From: an uncultured Clostridia bacterium
GTDB taxonomy: Bacteria; Bacillota; Clostridia; Saccharofermentanales; Saccharofermentanaceae
DNA: 64,000 nucleotides
Reading direction: 5' to 3'
Assembly: GCA_937876985.1 (NCBI GenBank)
Contig: CALEFT010000008.1
Location: 1-64,000 of the forward strand
Shown: one piece after another, positions 1-8,727 of the stretch
How the letters are laid out: every line of letters starts with the position of its first letter
Numbering within the stretch: the first letter of the stretch is position 1
The notes under the pieces: generated by a model
Databases searched by the model: none
Told to the model about the DNA's origin: nothing
Seen by the model: only the letters and a program-made list of their open reading frames with translations
Translations under genes and position numbers: made by a program

Positions 1-64
1 TTCTGAGGAGGATTCTCCGCCTTCTGAGGAGGATTCTCCGCCTTCTGAGGAGGAGTCTCCACCT
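1..64 (-). repeat. 21-bp tandem repeats encoding SSSEGGE
   Basis: Three nearly identical 21-bp units (1-21, 22-42, 43-63) encode Ser-Ser-Ser-Glu-Gly-Gly-Glu in the surface protein. The unit is a multiple of three, so copy-number change would alter stalk length without a frameshift. The array may continue beyond the window. Confidence 0.85.
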
Positions 65-1419
65 TCTAAGATTTCTTCATCCAAATAAAAATACATATCT
101 GATGCTAATCCATGCTCAAATTCATAGCAAGAGCCATCTAATACCACAAATCCTTCTGGAACTGTAGCTAGATCATAGTCCATTGTATAATATCCGTACG
201 GAACATCCGCGAAAGTCAAGATGCCGTCAGCATCAGAGCTACTTACAAAACACTCATCCGTATTGACATTTGTTATTTCCATTTGGAAACCAGCAATCGG
301 AACCTGCGTTTCTCCATAATTAGTCAAGCCTATAACGTTAATTACTACATCTTCTCTTACATCCACATTTGCTTCGACATACATAACGTTTTGTGCAGTC
401 GTTTGGTCAACGTATAGGTGTTTCTCATAGGAATCTCCGATTATTACAGGATTACCATCTAAGTCGAAGACAGTGAGTATTGTTTGAGAAGGAAGATTTG
501 ATATATAAACACTGCCGTCAGCATCCGTAAACAATCTAATCTGACTATGATGCACACCGTTCTCATCTGGAATAGTCATGTCGCCTGCTCCAGTAATAAC
601 AACCTCTACACCTTCAACTCCATAGCCGTAATAATCTCTTGCGATGAAGTTAAACTCAAAACGAAGTTCTCCGAGGATTCTTATTTCTACATCATCGTTT
701 ACTATTTCAAAGGTTCCAGTTGAATTTATTGGAACAAAATATTGACCTTCACTTAATTCATATGAATATGTTCCAGGGAATAAACACGGAATCTCAATAA
801 CTCCATTCTCATTACTATAGTAAGTTCCATATTCTTCGCTTCCATCGGCATTTCTTAGAACTAAACTAATTTGCTCTATTGTATACTGAGGAGGTTCATC
901 AGCCGTTAGCATTAACACCTCTGCTGTACGAGCTAATTCTACAACAGCTGTATATTCGTTTGACTGTCCTTCAGAATATATAATTGTTGGACTGCTTACA
1001 AGACGAACCCCATCATATTCAGAAGTCTGGACAGTATATTCTACACCGCTAGGCATATTTTCTAATGTTACACATCCGTTTTTATCTGATGTTAACACCC
1101 TCGTGTTCATACGATCGTTTGAGGCAACAACTATCATTTCTCCTCGAACTGGATTACCTTCAGTATCAATTACTCTTAATGTACATGTTCCTGTAATAAC
1201 GACTTCATTTTCCAAATTACCTTCTGTGCCAGTAGCTGTATTGTCTGAATCTGATGTATCAGCATCTGGACTAGTACCAGGATCAGCATCTACCACTGGA
1301 TTAGTCTCTGAAGCAAAAATCACATCTTCAAGTCCAAGGAAACTCGGAGCAAACCAAATAGCCAGCAAGGCTACAATTAACGTTAAAATACTACAAAATA
1401 GTCTTGGAAATTTCTTCAT
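1..1419 (-). CDS. Prealbumin/Cna-B-like surface protein, 3' end outside window
   Basis: The minus-strand frame is open from an ATG at 1419 to the window edge (473 codons). GGAGG lies 7 bases before the start. Residues 1-31 are a signal peptide (MKK, hydrophobic core, FAS). An acidic Asp/Ser/Thr linker follows, then several beta-rich modules of the transthyretin/Cna-B type, with phrases such as GTCTLRVIDTEGNPV and DADGSVYISNLPS. The visible end is a run of SSSEGGE heptads that probably forms a stalk. The role is inferred to be cell-surface adhesion or display; an LPXTG or other anchor would lie outside the window. Confidence 0.75.
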   Translation of the reverse strand, partial: MKKFPRLFCSILTLIVALLAIWFAPSFLGLEDVIFASETNPVVDADPGTSPDADTSDSDNTATGTEGNLENEVVITGTCTLRVIDTEGNPVRGEMIVVASNDRMNTRVLTSDKNGCVTLENMPSGVEYTVQTSEYDGVRLVSSPTIIYSEGQSNEYTAVVELARTAEVLMLTADEPPQYTIEQISLVLRNADGSEEYGTYYSNENGVIEIPCLFPGTYSYELSEGQYFVPINSTGTFEIVNDDVEIRILGELRFEFNFIARDYYGYGVEGVEVVITGAGDMTIPDENGVHHSQIRLFTDADGSVYISNLPSQTILTVFDLDGNPVIIGDSYEKHLYVDQTTAQNVMYVEANVDVREDVVINVIGLTNYGETQVPIAGFQMEITNVNTDECFVSSSDADGILTFADVPYGYYTMDYDLATVPEGFVVLDGSCYEFEHGLASDMYFYLDEEILEGGDSSSEGGESSSEGGESSSE

Positions 1420-1513
1420 AGGAATACCTCCTCTACGATGTAATCTTACAAATATATTTTACAATAACAAACACATTTCTGTCTATAAAATCAGGATCAA
1501 AAACATGCAAAAA

Positions 1514-1546
1514 TCAAGCCGCTAGGCTACTAACCTAACGGCTTAC
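1514..1546 (-). terminator. Rho-independent terminator of the feo locus
   Basis: The hairpin AAGCCGTTAGG / CCTAGCGGCTT (minus strand, one mismatch) is followed by GATTTTTG. It lies about 95 bases past the last feo gene and before the surface protein gene. Confidence 0.65.
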
Positions 1547-1638
1547 TAAGGAGTATAAATCATTATGTGTTTAGCAAAATTAGATAGAAAATTTACATCA
1601 AAACATACCGACCATCTAGCTTTGCATTTTTACTTAAA

Positions 1639-1800
1639 TTAGTTTTTTCGAGAGGCGGAAGAAGGACAATTCTTGCGGCCACATTCCTTGGCATAAGGGC
1701 AGCCGATACACTTTGCGCCTGCTTTTCGCTCGCGGCGAAGATAAATTACAATGCCTACAATTATCGCGGCAACAATCAAAATGATGATAATGTCCTCCAT
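1639..1800 (-). CDS. FeoB-associated Cys-rich membrane protein
   Basis: A 53-residue ORF. Residues 4-20 form one hydrophobic helix (IIIILIVAAIIVGIVIY). A basic stretch and a Cys-rich tail follow (CIGCPY, then KECGRKNC, four cysteines in all). This is the usual form of the small Cys-rich protein found after feoB in Clostridia. It starts 15 bases after the feoB stop with a GAGG-type site, so it is the third gene of the feo operon. Its role in Fe(II) uptake is inferred from context and the metal-binding tail. Confidence 0.85.
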   Translation of the reverse strand: MEDIIIILIVAAIIVGIVIYLRRERKAGAKCIGCPYAKECGRKNCPSSASRKN

Positions 1801-1815
1801 ATATACCTCCTGAAG

Positions 1816-3819
1816 TTAAATCGCGTACTCGCGCTTGATGCGGCGGTTCGCAGAAACAATCATTGTGCCGACAACAAGTGCCATCGTGAACACGGCGATA
1901 CCACCAGCAATTGCGGCGCCAACGCTTAGAGCTGATGCGTCTACAATGAGCGTTCCGATTGTGTAAATCAAATACGAAACTGTGTAGCCAACTGCCATCT
2001 GAAGACCGATGCCTGCCCATACCCACTTCGCACTCTTCATCTCGGAATTCATCGCGCCAATCGCAGCGAAGCATGGTGGAGTATAGAGATTGAACATGAG
2101 GTACGCGAGAGCTGCTACCTTTGTGATTGCCATCACGCCAGCGACCTCGGCACCAGCGCCTTCCATGAGCATAAGCTCCTCTGTGTCAATAAGGTTCTCA
2201 AGGCCAACAAAGCAAACTGCGAGGGTACCAACAACATTCTCCTTTGCGATGAAGCCAGTAACAGCTGCTGCCGCAAGTTGCCAGCTAAGAACACCAACGA
2301 TAGGAACGAGCAAGTAAGCGAACGGACCTGCGATAGAAGCAAGAATCGAGTCATTTGCATTCTCCGCAACCGCGAAAGACCAAGTAAATGTCTGCATAAC
2401 CTGAACTGCTGTATTACATAGCAAAATAATTGTTGTCGCCTTCACGATGTAGGACCAACCGCGGCTACACATTGTCTTGAATGCACCCCAAATCGACGGC
2501 GCCTTATATGCAGGTAGCTCGATGATGAAGAAAGATCTTCTCGCCTTGTGACCAGTAACAGCGTTGACAAGTAATGCACCTAAAAAAATCAACACGATAC
2601 CAAGAGCATAGCTCAAGAACGAAACCCAACCAGAGCCACCAAAGAATGCTCCAGCGAAAAGCGCGATAACTGGCACCTTCGCACCACATGGCATAAACGG
2701 AGAAAGCATTGCAGTTGCACGTCTTTCTCTCTCGTTACGAATAGTACGGCTTGCCATAATTCCAGGAACAGCACATCCGATTGTAATAACAAACGGAATT
2801 ACTGACTTACCAGAAAGACCAACCTTCTTAAAAATCGGATCAAGCACAACCGCAACGCGAGCCATGTAACCACAATCCTCAAGAATAGCAATCAAGAAGT
2901 GCATAACCATAACTAATGGCAAGAAGCCAACAACGGCAATCACTCCGCCAATCACACCATCAACAAGTAGCGCGTGCAAAAGTGCATTTGCACCCTCAAG
3001 CTTATCAGCAACAAAGCCCTGGAAAATCTCAAGCCAGCCAACAAACAGATCAGCTAGCGGTGTACCAACCCACACCTGAGAAATCTGGAACACGAGGAAC
3101 ATTACAAGCGCAAAAATCGGAATACCAAACCACTGATTAGTAAGCACAGCGTCAATCTTGTCACCAAAAGTCTTCTCAGAAGACCTAACCTTACGAACCT
3201 CAACCTTCTTCACGATTCCATTTACAAAAGCAAATCTCGCTCTATCCTGCTCCTCAACCTGCTCCTTGCTAGACAAATCAATCTTCGCCTGCACAAAAGG
3301 CGCCTCGCAAACCTTACCTTGAGCGTCAACAGCAGCATCAATAGCAGCCTGCAAACCCTGAGCATGCGTCGACACAGTCTTCACAACCGGACACTTTAAA
3401 AGCTCAGAAAGCTTTGCCTCATCAATTCTAGTACCAGCCTTCTCATTCAAATCGCTCTTATTGAGCGCCACAACCACCGGCACACCAAGCTCCAAAAGCT
3501 GCGTCGTAAAAAACAAGCTCCTGCTCAAATTAGTCGCATCCACAATGTTAATAATCACATCAGGATTCTCGTTTTTCACATAAGAACTAGTAATGCTCTC
3601 CTCGCTCGTAAAAGGCGACATCGAATAAGCACCCGGCAAGTCAACCATCACTATTTCCTTGCTTACTGCCGTGCCTTTTCGAAAAGCAGCCTTAAGAGCA
3701 TGCTCCTTCTTGTCGACTGTTACGCCAGCCCAATTGCCGACCTTCTCACTACGACCTGTAAGCGCGTTGTACATCGTAGTTTTACCCGAATTCGGATTTC
3801 CTGCTAATGCAATTCTCAT
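1816..3819 (-). CDS. feoB: Ferrous iron transport GTPase FeoB
   Basis: FeoB imports Fe(II) through the inner membrane using a cytosolic G domain. The start at 3819 (MRIALAG) is chosen because GGAGG lies 5 bases upstream; an in-frame ATG 12 bases earlier overlaps that site. G motifs are clear: GNPNSGKT at residues 7-14, DLPG at 60-63, NKSD at 120-123. The rest is a polytopic membrane region with two gate-like repeats (from about DQWFGIPIFALVMF onward and CGAKVPVIALF). The length of 667 residues is normal for a clostridial FeoB. It is encoded downstream of feoA, with a separate DtxR-like palindrome in the gap. Confidence 0.97.
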   Translation of the reverse strand: MRIALAGNPNSGKTTMYNALTGRSEKVGNWAGVTVDKKEHALKAAFRKGTAVSKEIVMVDLPGAYSMSPFTSEESITSSYVKNENPDVIINIVDATNLSRSLFFTTQLLELGVPVVVALNKSDLNEKAGTRIDEAKLSELLKCPVVKTVSTHAQGLQAAIDAAVDAQGKVCEAPFVQAKIDLSSKEQVEEQDRARFAFVNGIVKKVEVRKVRSSEKTFGDKIDAVLTNQWFGIPIFALVMFLVFQISQVWVGTPLADLFVGWLEIFQGFVADKLEGANALLHALLVDGVIGGVIAVVGFLPLVMVMHFLIAILEDCGYMARVAVVLDPIFKKVGLSGKSVIPFVITIGCAVPGIMASRTIRNERERRATAMLSPFMPCGAKVPVIALFAGAFFGGSGWVSFLSYALGIVLIFLGALLVNAVTGHKARRSFFIIELPAYKAPSIWGAFKTMCSRGWSYIVKATTIILLCNTAVQVMQTFTWSFAVAENANDSILASIAGPFAYLLVPIVGVLSWQLAAAAVTGFIAKENVVGTLAVCFVGLENLIDTEELMLMEGAGAEVAGVMAITKVAALAYLMFNLYTPPCFAAIGAMNSEMKSAKWVWAGIGLQMAVGYTVSYLIYTIGTLIVDASALSVGAAIAGGIAVFTMALVVGTMIVSANRRIKREYAI

Positions 3820-3870
3820 ACTTTCCTCCATAACGCTTTGTATTGATTTGCGTTTTTGTAATTTGCGTCT

Positions 3871-3888
3871 AGTTAGCAGTGGCTAACT
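3871..3888. promoter_or_regulatory. DtxR-like palindrome upstream of feoB
   Basis: AGTTAGC-AGTG-GCTAACT is a perfect 7-bp inverted repeat 51 bases upstream of feoB. It shares the GTTAGC/GCTAAC half-site with the two sites before feoA and with the known DtxR/IdeR box core (TTAGGTTAGCCTAACC). It could give feoB its own iron control. Confidence 0.6.
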
Positions 3889-4002
3889 GACTATCTTTTG
3901 TAAAGCGCGGATTGATTTGCACCTACCGCGCTAAATACCTAATTAATTATTGCTTGCTACAAAATAAAGTGCAGATATACTCATGCAAAACTTATGCATT
4001 AC

Positions 4003-4221
4003 TCATGCAACATAGATTGCGCTAGCAAGCTCGTTATCAATATTGTATCGGCCGTCCTTGATTGAGACTACCATTCCGCCACCAAGCTTACGTACCACAG
4101 TTATTCCCTCGCCACTATAGCATCCAAGCGAGAACAAGAACTGGTTCAACTCTTCGTCATCTGTCTCAATCTTCTGAACCAAATACTCTTTACCCTTTTC
4201 TGCCTTAAGTAGACTCATCAT
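4003..4221 (-). CDS. feoA: Ferrous iron transport protein FeoA
   Basis: A 72-residue SH3-like FeoA protein that assists FeoB. The fold signature is visible: a conserved LG (FSLGCYSGEGITVVRKLGGGMVVSIKDGRYNIDNELASAIYV). Candidate starts are tandem ATGs at 4221 and 4218, after GGTGG; a third ATG at 4230 overlaps the ribosome-binding site. It is transcribed from the promoter at 4347-4375. About 180 bases separate it from feoB. Confidence 0.93.
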   Translation of the reverse strand: MMSLLKAEKGKEYLVQKIETDDEELNQFLFSLGCYSGEGITVVRKLGGGMVVSIKDGRYNIDNELASAIYVA

Positions 4222-4289
4222 TATTACCACCTTTTATTTTATTAACTTTGTAACAATGTTAAACGTTACATATTTTGCCTTTGCACTCG

Positions 4290-4305
4290 GTTAGTCATTG
4301 CTAAC
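4290..4305. promoter_or_regulatory. Second DtxR-like operator before feoA
   Basis: GTTAG-TCATTG-CTAAC is an imperfect copy of the operator at 4321-4342, with centres about 34 bp apart (close to three helical turns). The paired arrangement suggests cooperative repressor binding. Confidence 0.55.
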
Positions 4306-4320
4306 TTAATGTGTAAAATA

Positions 4321-4342
4321 TCGGTTAGCATTTGCTAACCGA
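4321..4342. promoter_or_regulatory. DtxR-like iron operator at the feoA promoter
   Basis: TCGGTTAGC-ATTT-GCTAACCGA is a perfect 9-bp inverted repeat. It begins 4 bp downstream of the -10 box at 4347-4352, so a bound repressor would cover the start point. The half-site resembles the DtxR/IdeR consensus. An Fe-DtxR family repressor is inferred; none is encoded in the window. Confidence 0.75.
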
Positions 4343-4346
4343 CTAC

Positions 4347-4375
4347 ATATTACTCGTGTTCATGCATCTTGTCAA
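4347..4375 (-). promoter_or_regulatory. Sigma-A promoter of feoA
   Basis: On the minus strand TTGACA (4370-4375) and TAATAT (4347-4352) are separated by exactly 17 bp. This is a near-consensus vegetative promoter with the iron operator directly downstream. The gap 4222-4551 holds this promoter, both operators and no convincing gene. Confidence 0.8.
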
Positions 4376-4551
4376 CAACTTTTTTCTTATGAGTATTGTA
4401 CCAAGGGTGAAGCATAGATTAACAAGAGTTTCACTCATGTTTGATGGTTTTTTCACTCATTTAGAACTTTTCGAGGAAGTAGAATGAGGCAAAACGCTTT
4501 GCAAAGGGATGTGGACAAGCCGAAGACAAAGCGGATACGAAGGAGAAAGCT

Positions 4552-5580
4552 ATGTGTACTTGTATTCACTATAACAATAGGTTTTTTGGGCGCAATTTGG
4601 ATCTCGAGTGCTCGTATGGCGAGACGCTTGTGGTGGCGCCGCGCACGTTTGACTTCAAGATTCCGCAGACGCATAATTCTGCGGTAAAGTACAAGAAGAC
4701 TTACGCGGTGATGGGCGTTGCGCATGTGGACGAGCAGAAGGATTATCCGCTGTTTTACGATGCGATGAATGAGGCTGGGCTTGCAATGGCGGGGCTAAAC
4801 TTTCCTGACAATGCGGTGTATTTTAAGCCGGGCAGCAATAACGGTTCAGCTTCGTATTCTAATGGTCAAATAGATGGACACATCGATGGGAACGCCAAGG
4901 TCGAGGTCGCGCCTTTCCAGCTGATACCTTACATCTTACATAACTGCAGCGATATCAAGGAGGCTAAGGCGCTTCTTTCTAATTTGAGAATTGTTGACAT
5001 TGACTATAACGCGACTTACAAGGCGACGCCGCTTCATTGGATGATTGCGGATGAGAATAGGACAATTGTCGTCGAGCAGATGGCGGAGGGGCTTTTTGTT
5101 TATGATAATCCGCTTGGTGTGATGACGAACAATCCGCCTTTTCCCTACCATATGATGAATATGAAAACTTACATTGGCATGAGCACAAAGACACCGACTG
5201 CGCATTTTGCAGATGGGCTTAGCTTCGAGGCAATTAGTAATGGTATGGGCGCGATTGGTTTGCCTGGCGATTTCTCTTCTATGTCGAGATTTATTAAAGC
5301 AGCTTTTGTGCTTCACAATTCTGCGCCACTTAAGGCAAACAGCATCGAGTCATCGGTTAGCCAGTTTATGCACATTTTGTCGAGCGTCGCAATGCCACGT
5401 GGCAGCGTAGAAACCAAAGATAGTGTCCTAGAATATACCGTATATTCTTCTTGCTACGACCTAGTTTCTGGCAAATTCTATATAAAAACTTACGACAACT
5501 GGACCATTCGAACTTGCGGCTTTGCTGAGGCTGACCTCGCCTGCGAAGACGGAAAGCTTACAGTTCTTGACAATGTCTAG
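4552..5580 (+). CDS. Choloylglycine hydrolase / penicillin V acylase family protein
   Basis: An N-terminal nucleophile hydrolase of 342 residues, the usual family length (bile salt hydrolases and penicillin V acylases, about 320-340). Met1 would be removed to expose Cys2. Arg14 and Asp17 in FGRNLDLE, the TNNPPF Asn, and the Arg of PGDFSSMSRF match the family active site. The start at 4552 is set by MC and by GGAG about 9 bases upstream. Substrate (bile acid amides, penicillin V or N-acyl signals) cannot be told from sequence. It is probably cytoplasmic, as no signal peptide is seen. Confidence 0.9.
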   Translation: MCTCIHYNNRFFGRNLDLECSYGETLVVAPRTFDFKIPQTHNSAVKYKKTYAVMGVAHVDEQKDYPLFYDAMNEAGLAMAGLNFPDNAVYFKPGSNNGSASYSNGQIDGHIDGNAKVEVAPFQLIPYILHNCSDIKEAKALLSNLRIVDIDYNATYKATPLHWMIADENRTIVVEQMAEGLFVYDNPLGVMTNNPPFPYHMMNMKTYIGMSTKTPTAHFADGLSFEAISNGMGAIGLPGDFSSMSRFIKAAFVLHNSAPLKANSIESSVSQFMHILSSVAMPRGSVETKDSVLEYTVYSSCYDLVSGKFYIKTYDNWTIRTCGFAEADLACEDGKLTVLDNV

Positions 5581-5601
5581 ACCCAGAAGAGGAGGTATAA
5601 A

Positions 5602-5661
5602 ATGCTTGCTATAATCTCTGCAACCTGTATGCTTTATTTGTGGTTAGCTCTTCACATCTGA
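5602..5661 (+). CDS. Possible 19-residue hydrophobic peptide
   Basis: The ORF MLAIISATCMLYLWLALHI starts 21 bases after the hydrolase stop. It has an excellent site, GAGGAGG, 6 bases before the ATG. The peptide would be a single membrane helix, so it could be a small membrane protein or a type I toxin-like peptide. It is too short to judge by composition; only the ribosome-binding site argues for it. Confidence 0.35.
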   Translation: MLAIISATCMLYLWLALHI

Positions 5662-5691
5662 GCCTACCCTCAAGACCACTATATGTCTCCC

Positions 5692-5702
5692 TCGAAAAGC
5701 AT
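5692..5702 (-). repeat. ATGCTTTTCGA motif copy (intergenic)
   Basis: One of eight exact 11-mers of a dispersed motif (see findings). This copy lies between the convergent hydrolase and DUF975 genes. Confidence 0.6.
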
Positions 5703-5726
5703 CACCTATAAAACTTATAAACAACA

Positions 5727-5781
5727 GAAAACCGGCTTGCTTCTACTGTGATTTTCGCGATAGAAGAAACCGGTTTGATTT
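5727..5781. terminator. Bidirectional terminator between convergent genes
   Basis: AAAACCGG and TTCTA arms (5729-5745) pair with TAGAA and CCGGTTT (5761-5777). T-rich tracts on both sides suit termination of the plus-strand hydrolase and the minus-strand DUF975 gene. Confidence 0.6.
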
Positions 5782-5835
5782 TGTTACTAATCTAATGTTG
5801 TGACGTTCGATAACTACATGAAAGCACAAGAACAA

Positions 5836-6477
5836 TTAGATCTCGTCATCTGCAAAACTGTTTGTGTATTCAAGACCATCTGCCATTGCATTTCCCTTGA
5901 TGCTCTCATAGAAAGCAGCTGTAGAGAAATTCATATATGGAGTTACGAATAATGAAGCTAGTCCAAAAGTAATAAAGCAAAGCAATATCCATCCAATAAA
6001 TGACAACTGAAGAACAAAAAGGTCCATCTTATGTCCATTCATAATGCGCTCACTTTCCTTAAGTGCCTCAGATGCAGTAAGTGTTGGATTGTCGAGCCAT
6101 ACGTAGTAAGACATCGAGTAAGCATAGCTCTTAATGATTCCTGGAATGATAAATAACAAAGACCAAAGGAATACAAACAAAGCTACTAGGAAACTAATAA
6201 GTCCACCATTGATAAGTCCATCTTTATTAAAGAACTTAAAGATAGAGTCTAATGTTGGATACTCTCCTCTTACTGTATCAATCACATACTTATTCAAACC
6301 CAATGCAAGTGCTCCCATTGCAAATACTGCTGCAATAGCACCAACAACTGGCACTACACCCAAAACACTGGAAATAGCACCACTACATAGTGAAAAAATA
6401 AAAAATGTACCGATGTGTCCTCCGATATTACTTGTCAATAGGTTCCAACCTATTCTTCTTGCTTCTTGTGCTGACAT
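5836..6477 (-). CDS. DUF975 family membrane protein
   Basis: A 213-residue polytopic protein. It opens with MSAQEARRIGWNLL and has about five hydrophobic stretches, including one rich in Gly, Ala and Val (residues 33-60). The order RGEYPTLDSIFKFF and YSMSYYVWLDNPTLTASEALKESERIMNGHKMDLF matches the DUF975 family of Firmicutes; the family has no established function. GGGAGG lies 7 bases before the ATG. It starts the minus-strand block of small orphan proteins. Confidence 0.8.
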   Translation of the reverse strand: MSAQEARRIGWNLLTSNIGGHIGTFFIFSLCSGAISSVLGVVPVVGAIAAVFAMGALALGLNKYVIDTVRGEYPTLDSIFKFFNKDGLINGGLISFLVALFVFLWSLLFIIPGIIKSYAYSMSYYVWLDNPTLTASEALKESERIMNGHKMDLFVLQLSFIGWILLCFITFGLASLFVTPYMNFSTAAFYESIKGNAMADGLEYTNSFADDEI

Positions 6478-6620
6478 AATTTTCCTCCCTTAACATAAAT
6501 TACTTTTCTTCTTGTCAACAGCTGCACGGCACAAGTCTTGTGTGGGGTGCAACTTTTCGAGAAAAAGTGTACTACAAAAACCTACGCATTACAACGGACA
6601 ACAAGTCCCAAAGTCACAAA

Positions 6621-7346
6621 TTACTTCTTAGGATTTGCATTGCTATTTGTGTTTGGAGCTGGCGCTGGTGGCGGACCAAAGACAACCTCGTAGTCAGTAT
6701 AAATCGCAAGCATTCCACGAATCGTATTCTGCGCACCAGTCTCCGCAGTCTCGAACAAGCCAGCATCAATCGCCGCTTCGAGCTCCTCCTCCTTCACTTC
6801 CTCGGTCAACTCTATCTCAATATCAGGGTCGACCTCATTGAAAAGCCCGTCGCTCCATTCAAGATCGCGATCAGTAATCTCATTTGAGAAAACCTCTGGC
6901 TCCGGAAGCTCAATATAAATAATCATCTCGTCGTCATCGACAGTAACATCAATATCCTTAATCTCATATCCAGCACGAATCTCGCCCTCATACTCAAGCT
7001 CGACAAAATACCTTGTCCAAGGCAAATCGTAATCAAAAAGCTCGTCGCAATCACTCTCAGTAATCACACCCTCGTAATCATAAAGAGCAGTAGACAACTC
7101 GCCAATCTCAAAAAGACGCGCCTCGACTTCTTCAATGCTGACGTAATCCATATCTTCTTCCTTCTTCGTGTCGTCACCAAACATCTTGCCAAACACATTC
7201 ATAATGTCGCCGCCAACACCCTTAAAAATCAGCACGACAAGACCAATCACAACAAGAATCGCCACAATCGTCAGCGTCACACCCACAGCCCTGAAGCCAA
7301 AACCGTATTTCTCAAGTGTTACTCTAAGTCTCTCGCTTCTTCTCAT
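6621..7346 (-). CDS. DUF4230 domain protein, membrane anchored
   Basis: A 241-residue protein with an N-terminal helix (residues 21-46) and an extracytoplasmic acidic domain. The core (IGELSTALYDYEGVI, then EYEGEIRAGYEIKDIDVTVDDDEMIIYIELPEPEVFS) is the DUF4230 signature; its function is unknown. The C-terminus is Pro/Ala/Asn-rich. AGGAGG precedes the ATG by 9 bases. It may be co-transcribed with the next two upstream minus-strand genes. Confidence 0.8.
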   Translation of the reverse strand: MRRSERLRVTLEKYGFGFRAVGVTLTIVAILVVIGLVVLIFKGVGGDIMNVFGKMFGDDTKKEEDMDYVSIEEVEARLFEIGELSTALYDYEGVITESDCDELFDYDLPWTRYFVELEYEGEIRAGYEIKDIDVTVDDDEMIIYIELPEPEVFSNEITDRDLEWSDGLFNEVDPDIEIELTEEVKEEELEAAIDAGLFETAETGAQNTIRGMLAIYTDYEVVFGPPPAPAPNTNSNANPKK

Positions 7347-7430
7347 AGTCTACTACCTCCTTATCGCCCTATTTCTATCACGCCTTGCTTACAAAGTCGC
7401 CTTGTTTTGTTCTGTTCTCTTGTTCTCTAA

Positions 7431-7958
7431 TTATCCAATCCACTCATCTTCCTCATCTTCAATGCTTTTCTCATCGGCAAAATCGGAGTCTGAGTGAACA
7501 ACATACTTTATGCCCATGTCGCTACAATACTTCTTCAATTCGTCGCATGCAGGATTTACTACAGTGACCATTCCAGTAAAGCCAGTAAGAGCTCTGATTT
7601 CTTTCTTGTCTTTATCATATATTACTTGCATGCATTTTTTCTTGCGATTATTTATATAAACAATTAACTTATTTCCCTTAGCAACGAATTCGACTTCCTC
7701 GTTCGTCGTAAGTTCACCTGATGCCTTCGCTTCATTAACCTTCTTCGCCACAGTACCTATCGTAATAAAATACGGTATTAGCAAAACCGCCGATGCTGCG
7801 ATAGACATCCCACCAATACTAACATCTGGAACGAGCAAACCAATAGATGCAAAAGCCAACACTGGCCACCATATACAAGCTAGAAGAATCCATTTCGAAT
7901 ACTTACTCTCGTCATAGACACGAGCAACCACCTTATAACCGTTTTCTGTGTATTCCAT
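7431..7958 (-). CDS. Hypothetical protein with two membrane helices
   Basis: A 175-residue protein. A short N-terminal cytoplasmic piece is followed by two hydrophobic helices (about residues 24-43 and 49-68). A soluble domain rich in Lys and Asp follows, and the tail is acidic (SIEDEEDEW). I do not recognise a family. It starts 20 bases after the stop of the LURP-one protein, so they probably form one transcription unit. Confidence 0.6.
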   Translation of the reverse strand: MEYTENGYKVVARVYDESKYSKWILLACIWWPVLAFASIGLLVPDVSIGGMSIAASAVLLIPYFITIGTVAKKVNEAKASGELTTNEEVEFVAKGNKLIVYINNRKKKCMQVIYDKDKKEIRALTGFTGMVTVVNPACDELKKYCSDMGIKYVVHSDSDFADEKSIEDEEDEWIG

Positions 7959-7978
7959 ATCCTCTTCTCAAAACTCCA

Positions 7979-8467
7979 TTAATTATTAGCCGCACTATTT
8001 GCATTGTCACTTTGCACCGCGTCAATCGCGACAACAACCATCAGCACATAAAGCGCATTTTTCGGATCGTTAATGTCGAGCACATACGTGTCCACCAACT
8101 GAAAAAGCTTCGTGCCCACAGTCGCAATCTCGTTTCCATCCGCATCATGAATATCGTAATTTACCGCCGGCCAATCCGCACGAATCTCCCAACCGTTGAA
8201 GTCGATATTGTACGCCTGCTTAAACAGCGTCATCTCCTTCGTAATCGTGCCAACCATCTCGTCGCCAACATACAAATCGAACCTCGGCAAAAAACTCCAA
8301 AGCCTTTGCGAAATTCGCCCAACCGGCACATGCTCCGCATCGTAAATCGTAAGCTCCCTACCAATCGCGAACTTCCTCTCCACAGTAAAAACGACATTCT
8401 CTTCCTCGTCAAAAATCTTGTACGAATCAAGCCACGAGAAAACCTTCTGCTTAAAAATCAGTCTCAT
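7979..8467 (-). CDS. LURP-one-related (tubby-like C2) protein
   Basis: A 162-residue beta-rich protein. Phrases such as MRLIFKQKVFSWLDSYKIFDEEENVVFTVERKF and YDAEHVPVGRISQRL match the LURP-one/YxjI family (phospholipid-scramblase-like fold, function unclear in bacteria). The start at 8467 has GGGAG 7 bases upstream; the frame is open 33 codons further, but that part lacks a site. The end carries a weak hydrophobic stretch and a polar tail. Confidence 0.8.
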   Translation of the reverse strand: MRLIFKQKVFSWLDSYKIFDEEENVVFTVERKFAIGRELTIYDAEHVPVGRISQRLWSFLPRFDLYVGDEMVGTITKEMTLFKQAYNIDFNGWEIRADWPAVNYDIHDADGNEIATVGTKLFQLVDTYVLDINDPKNALYVLMVVVAIDAVQSDNANSAANN

Positions 8468-8727
8468 CTTAAATCTCCCATCCCTTCTTACCTTCTTGTC
8501 TTCTCTTTTATATCCCTTTTCGAAAAGGGCACGCTCGCATTCAAGCACACTAGCGCATCCTTTCAATATTATTATACATTATCCTTTCTGAAATTGATAA
8601 TACTACTCACGACGCGCCAATCGACTTCGGATATACATATCAAGACAAGAAGTGATTATCGATATCACCCCTTACACATTCCTTACACATTGACTTCCTC
8701 TTTAAGTACCCAAAAAGCATTATGCAT

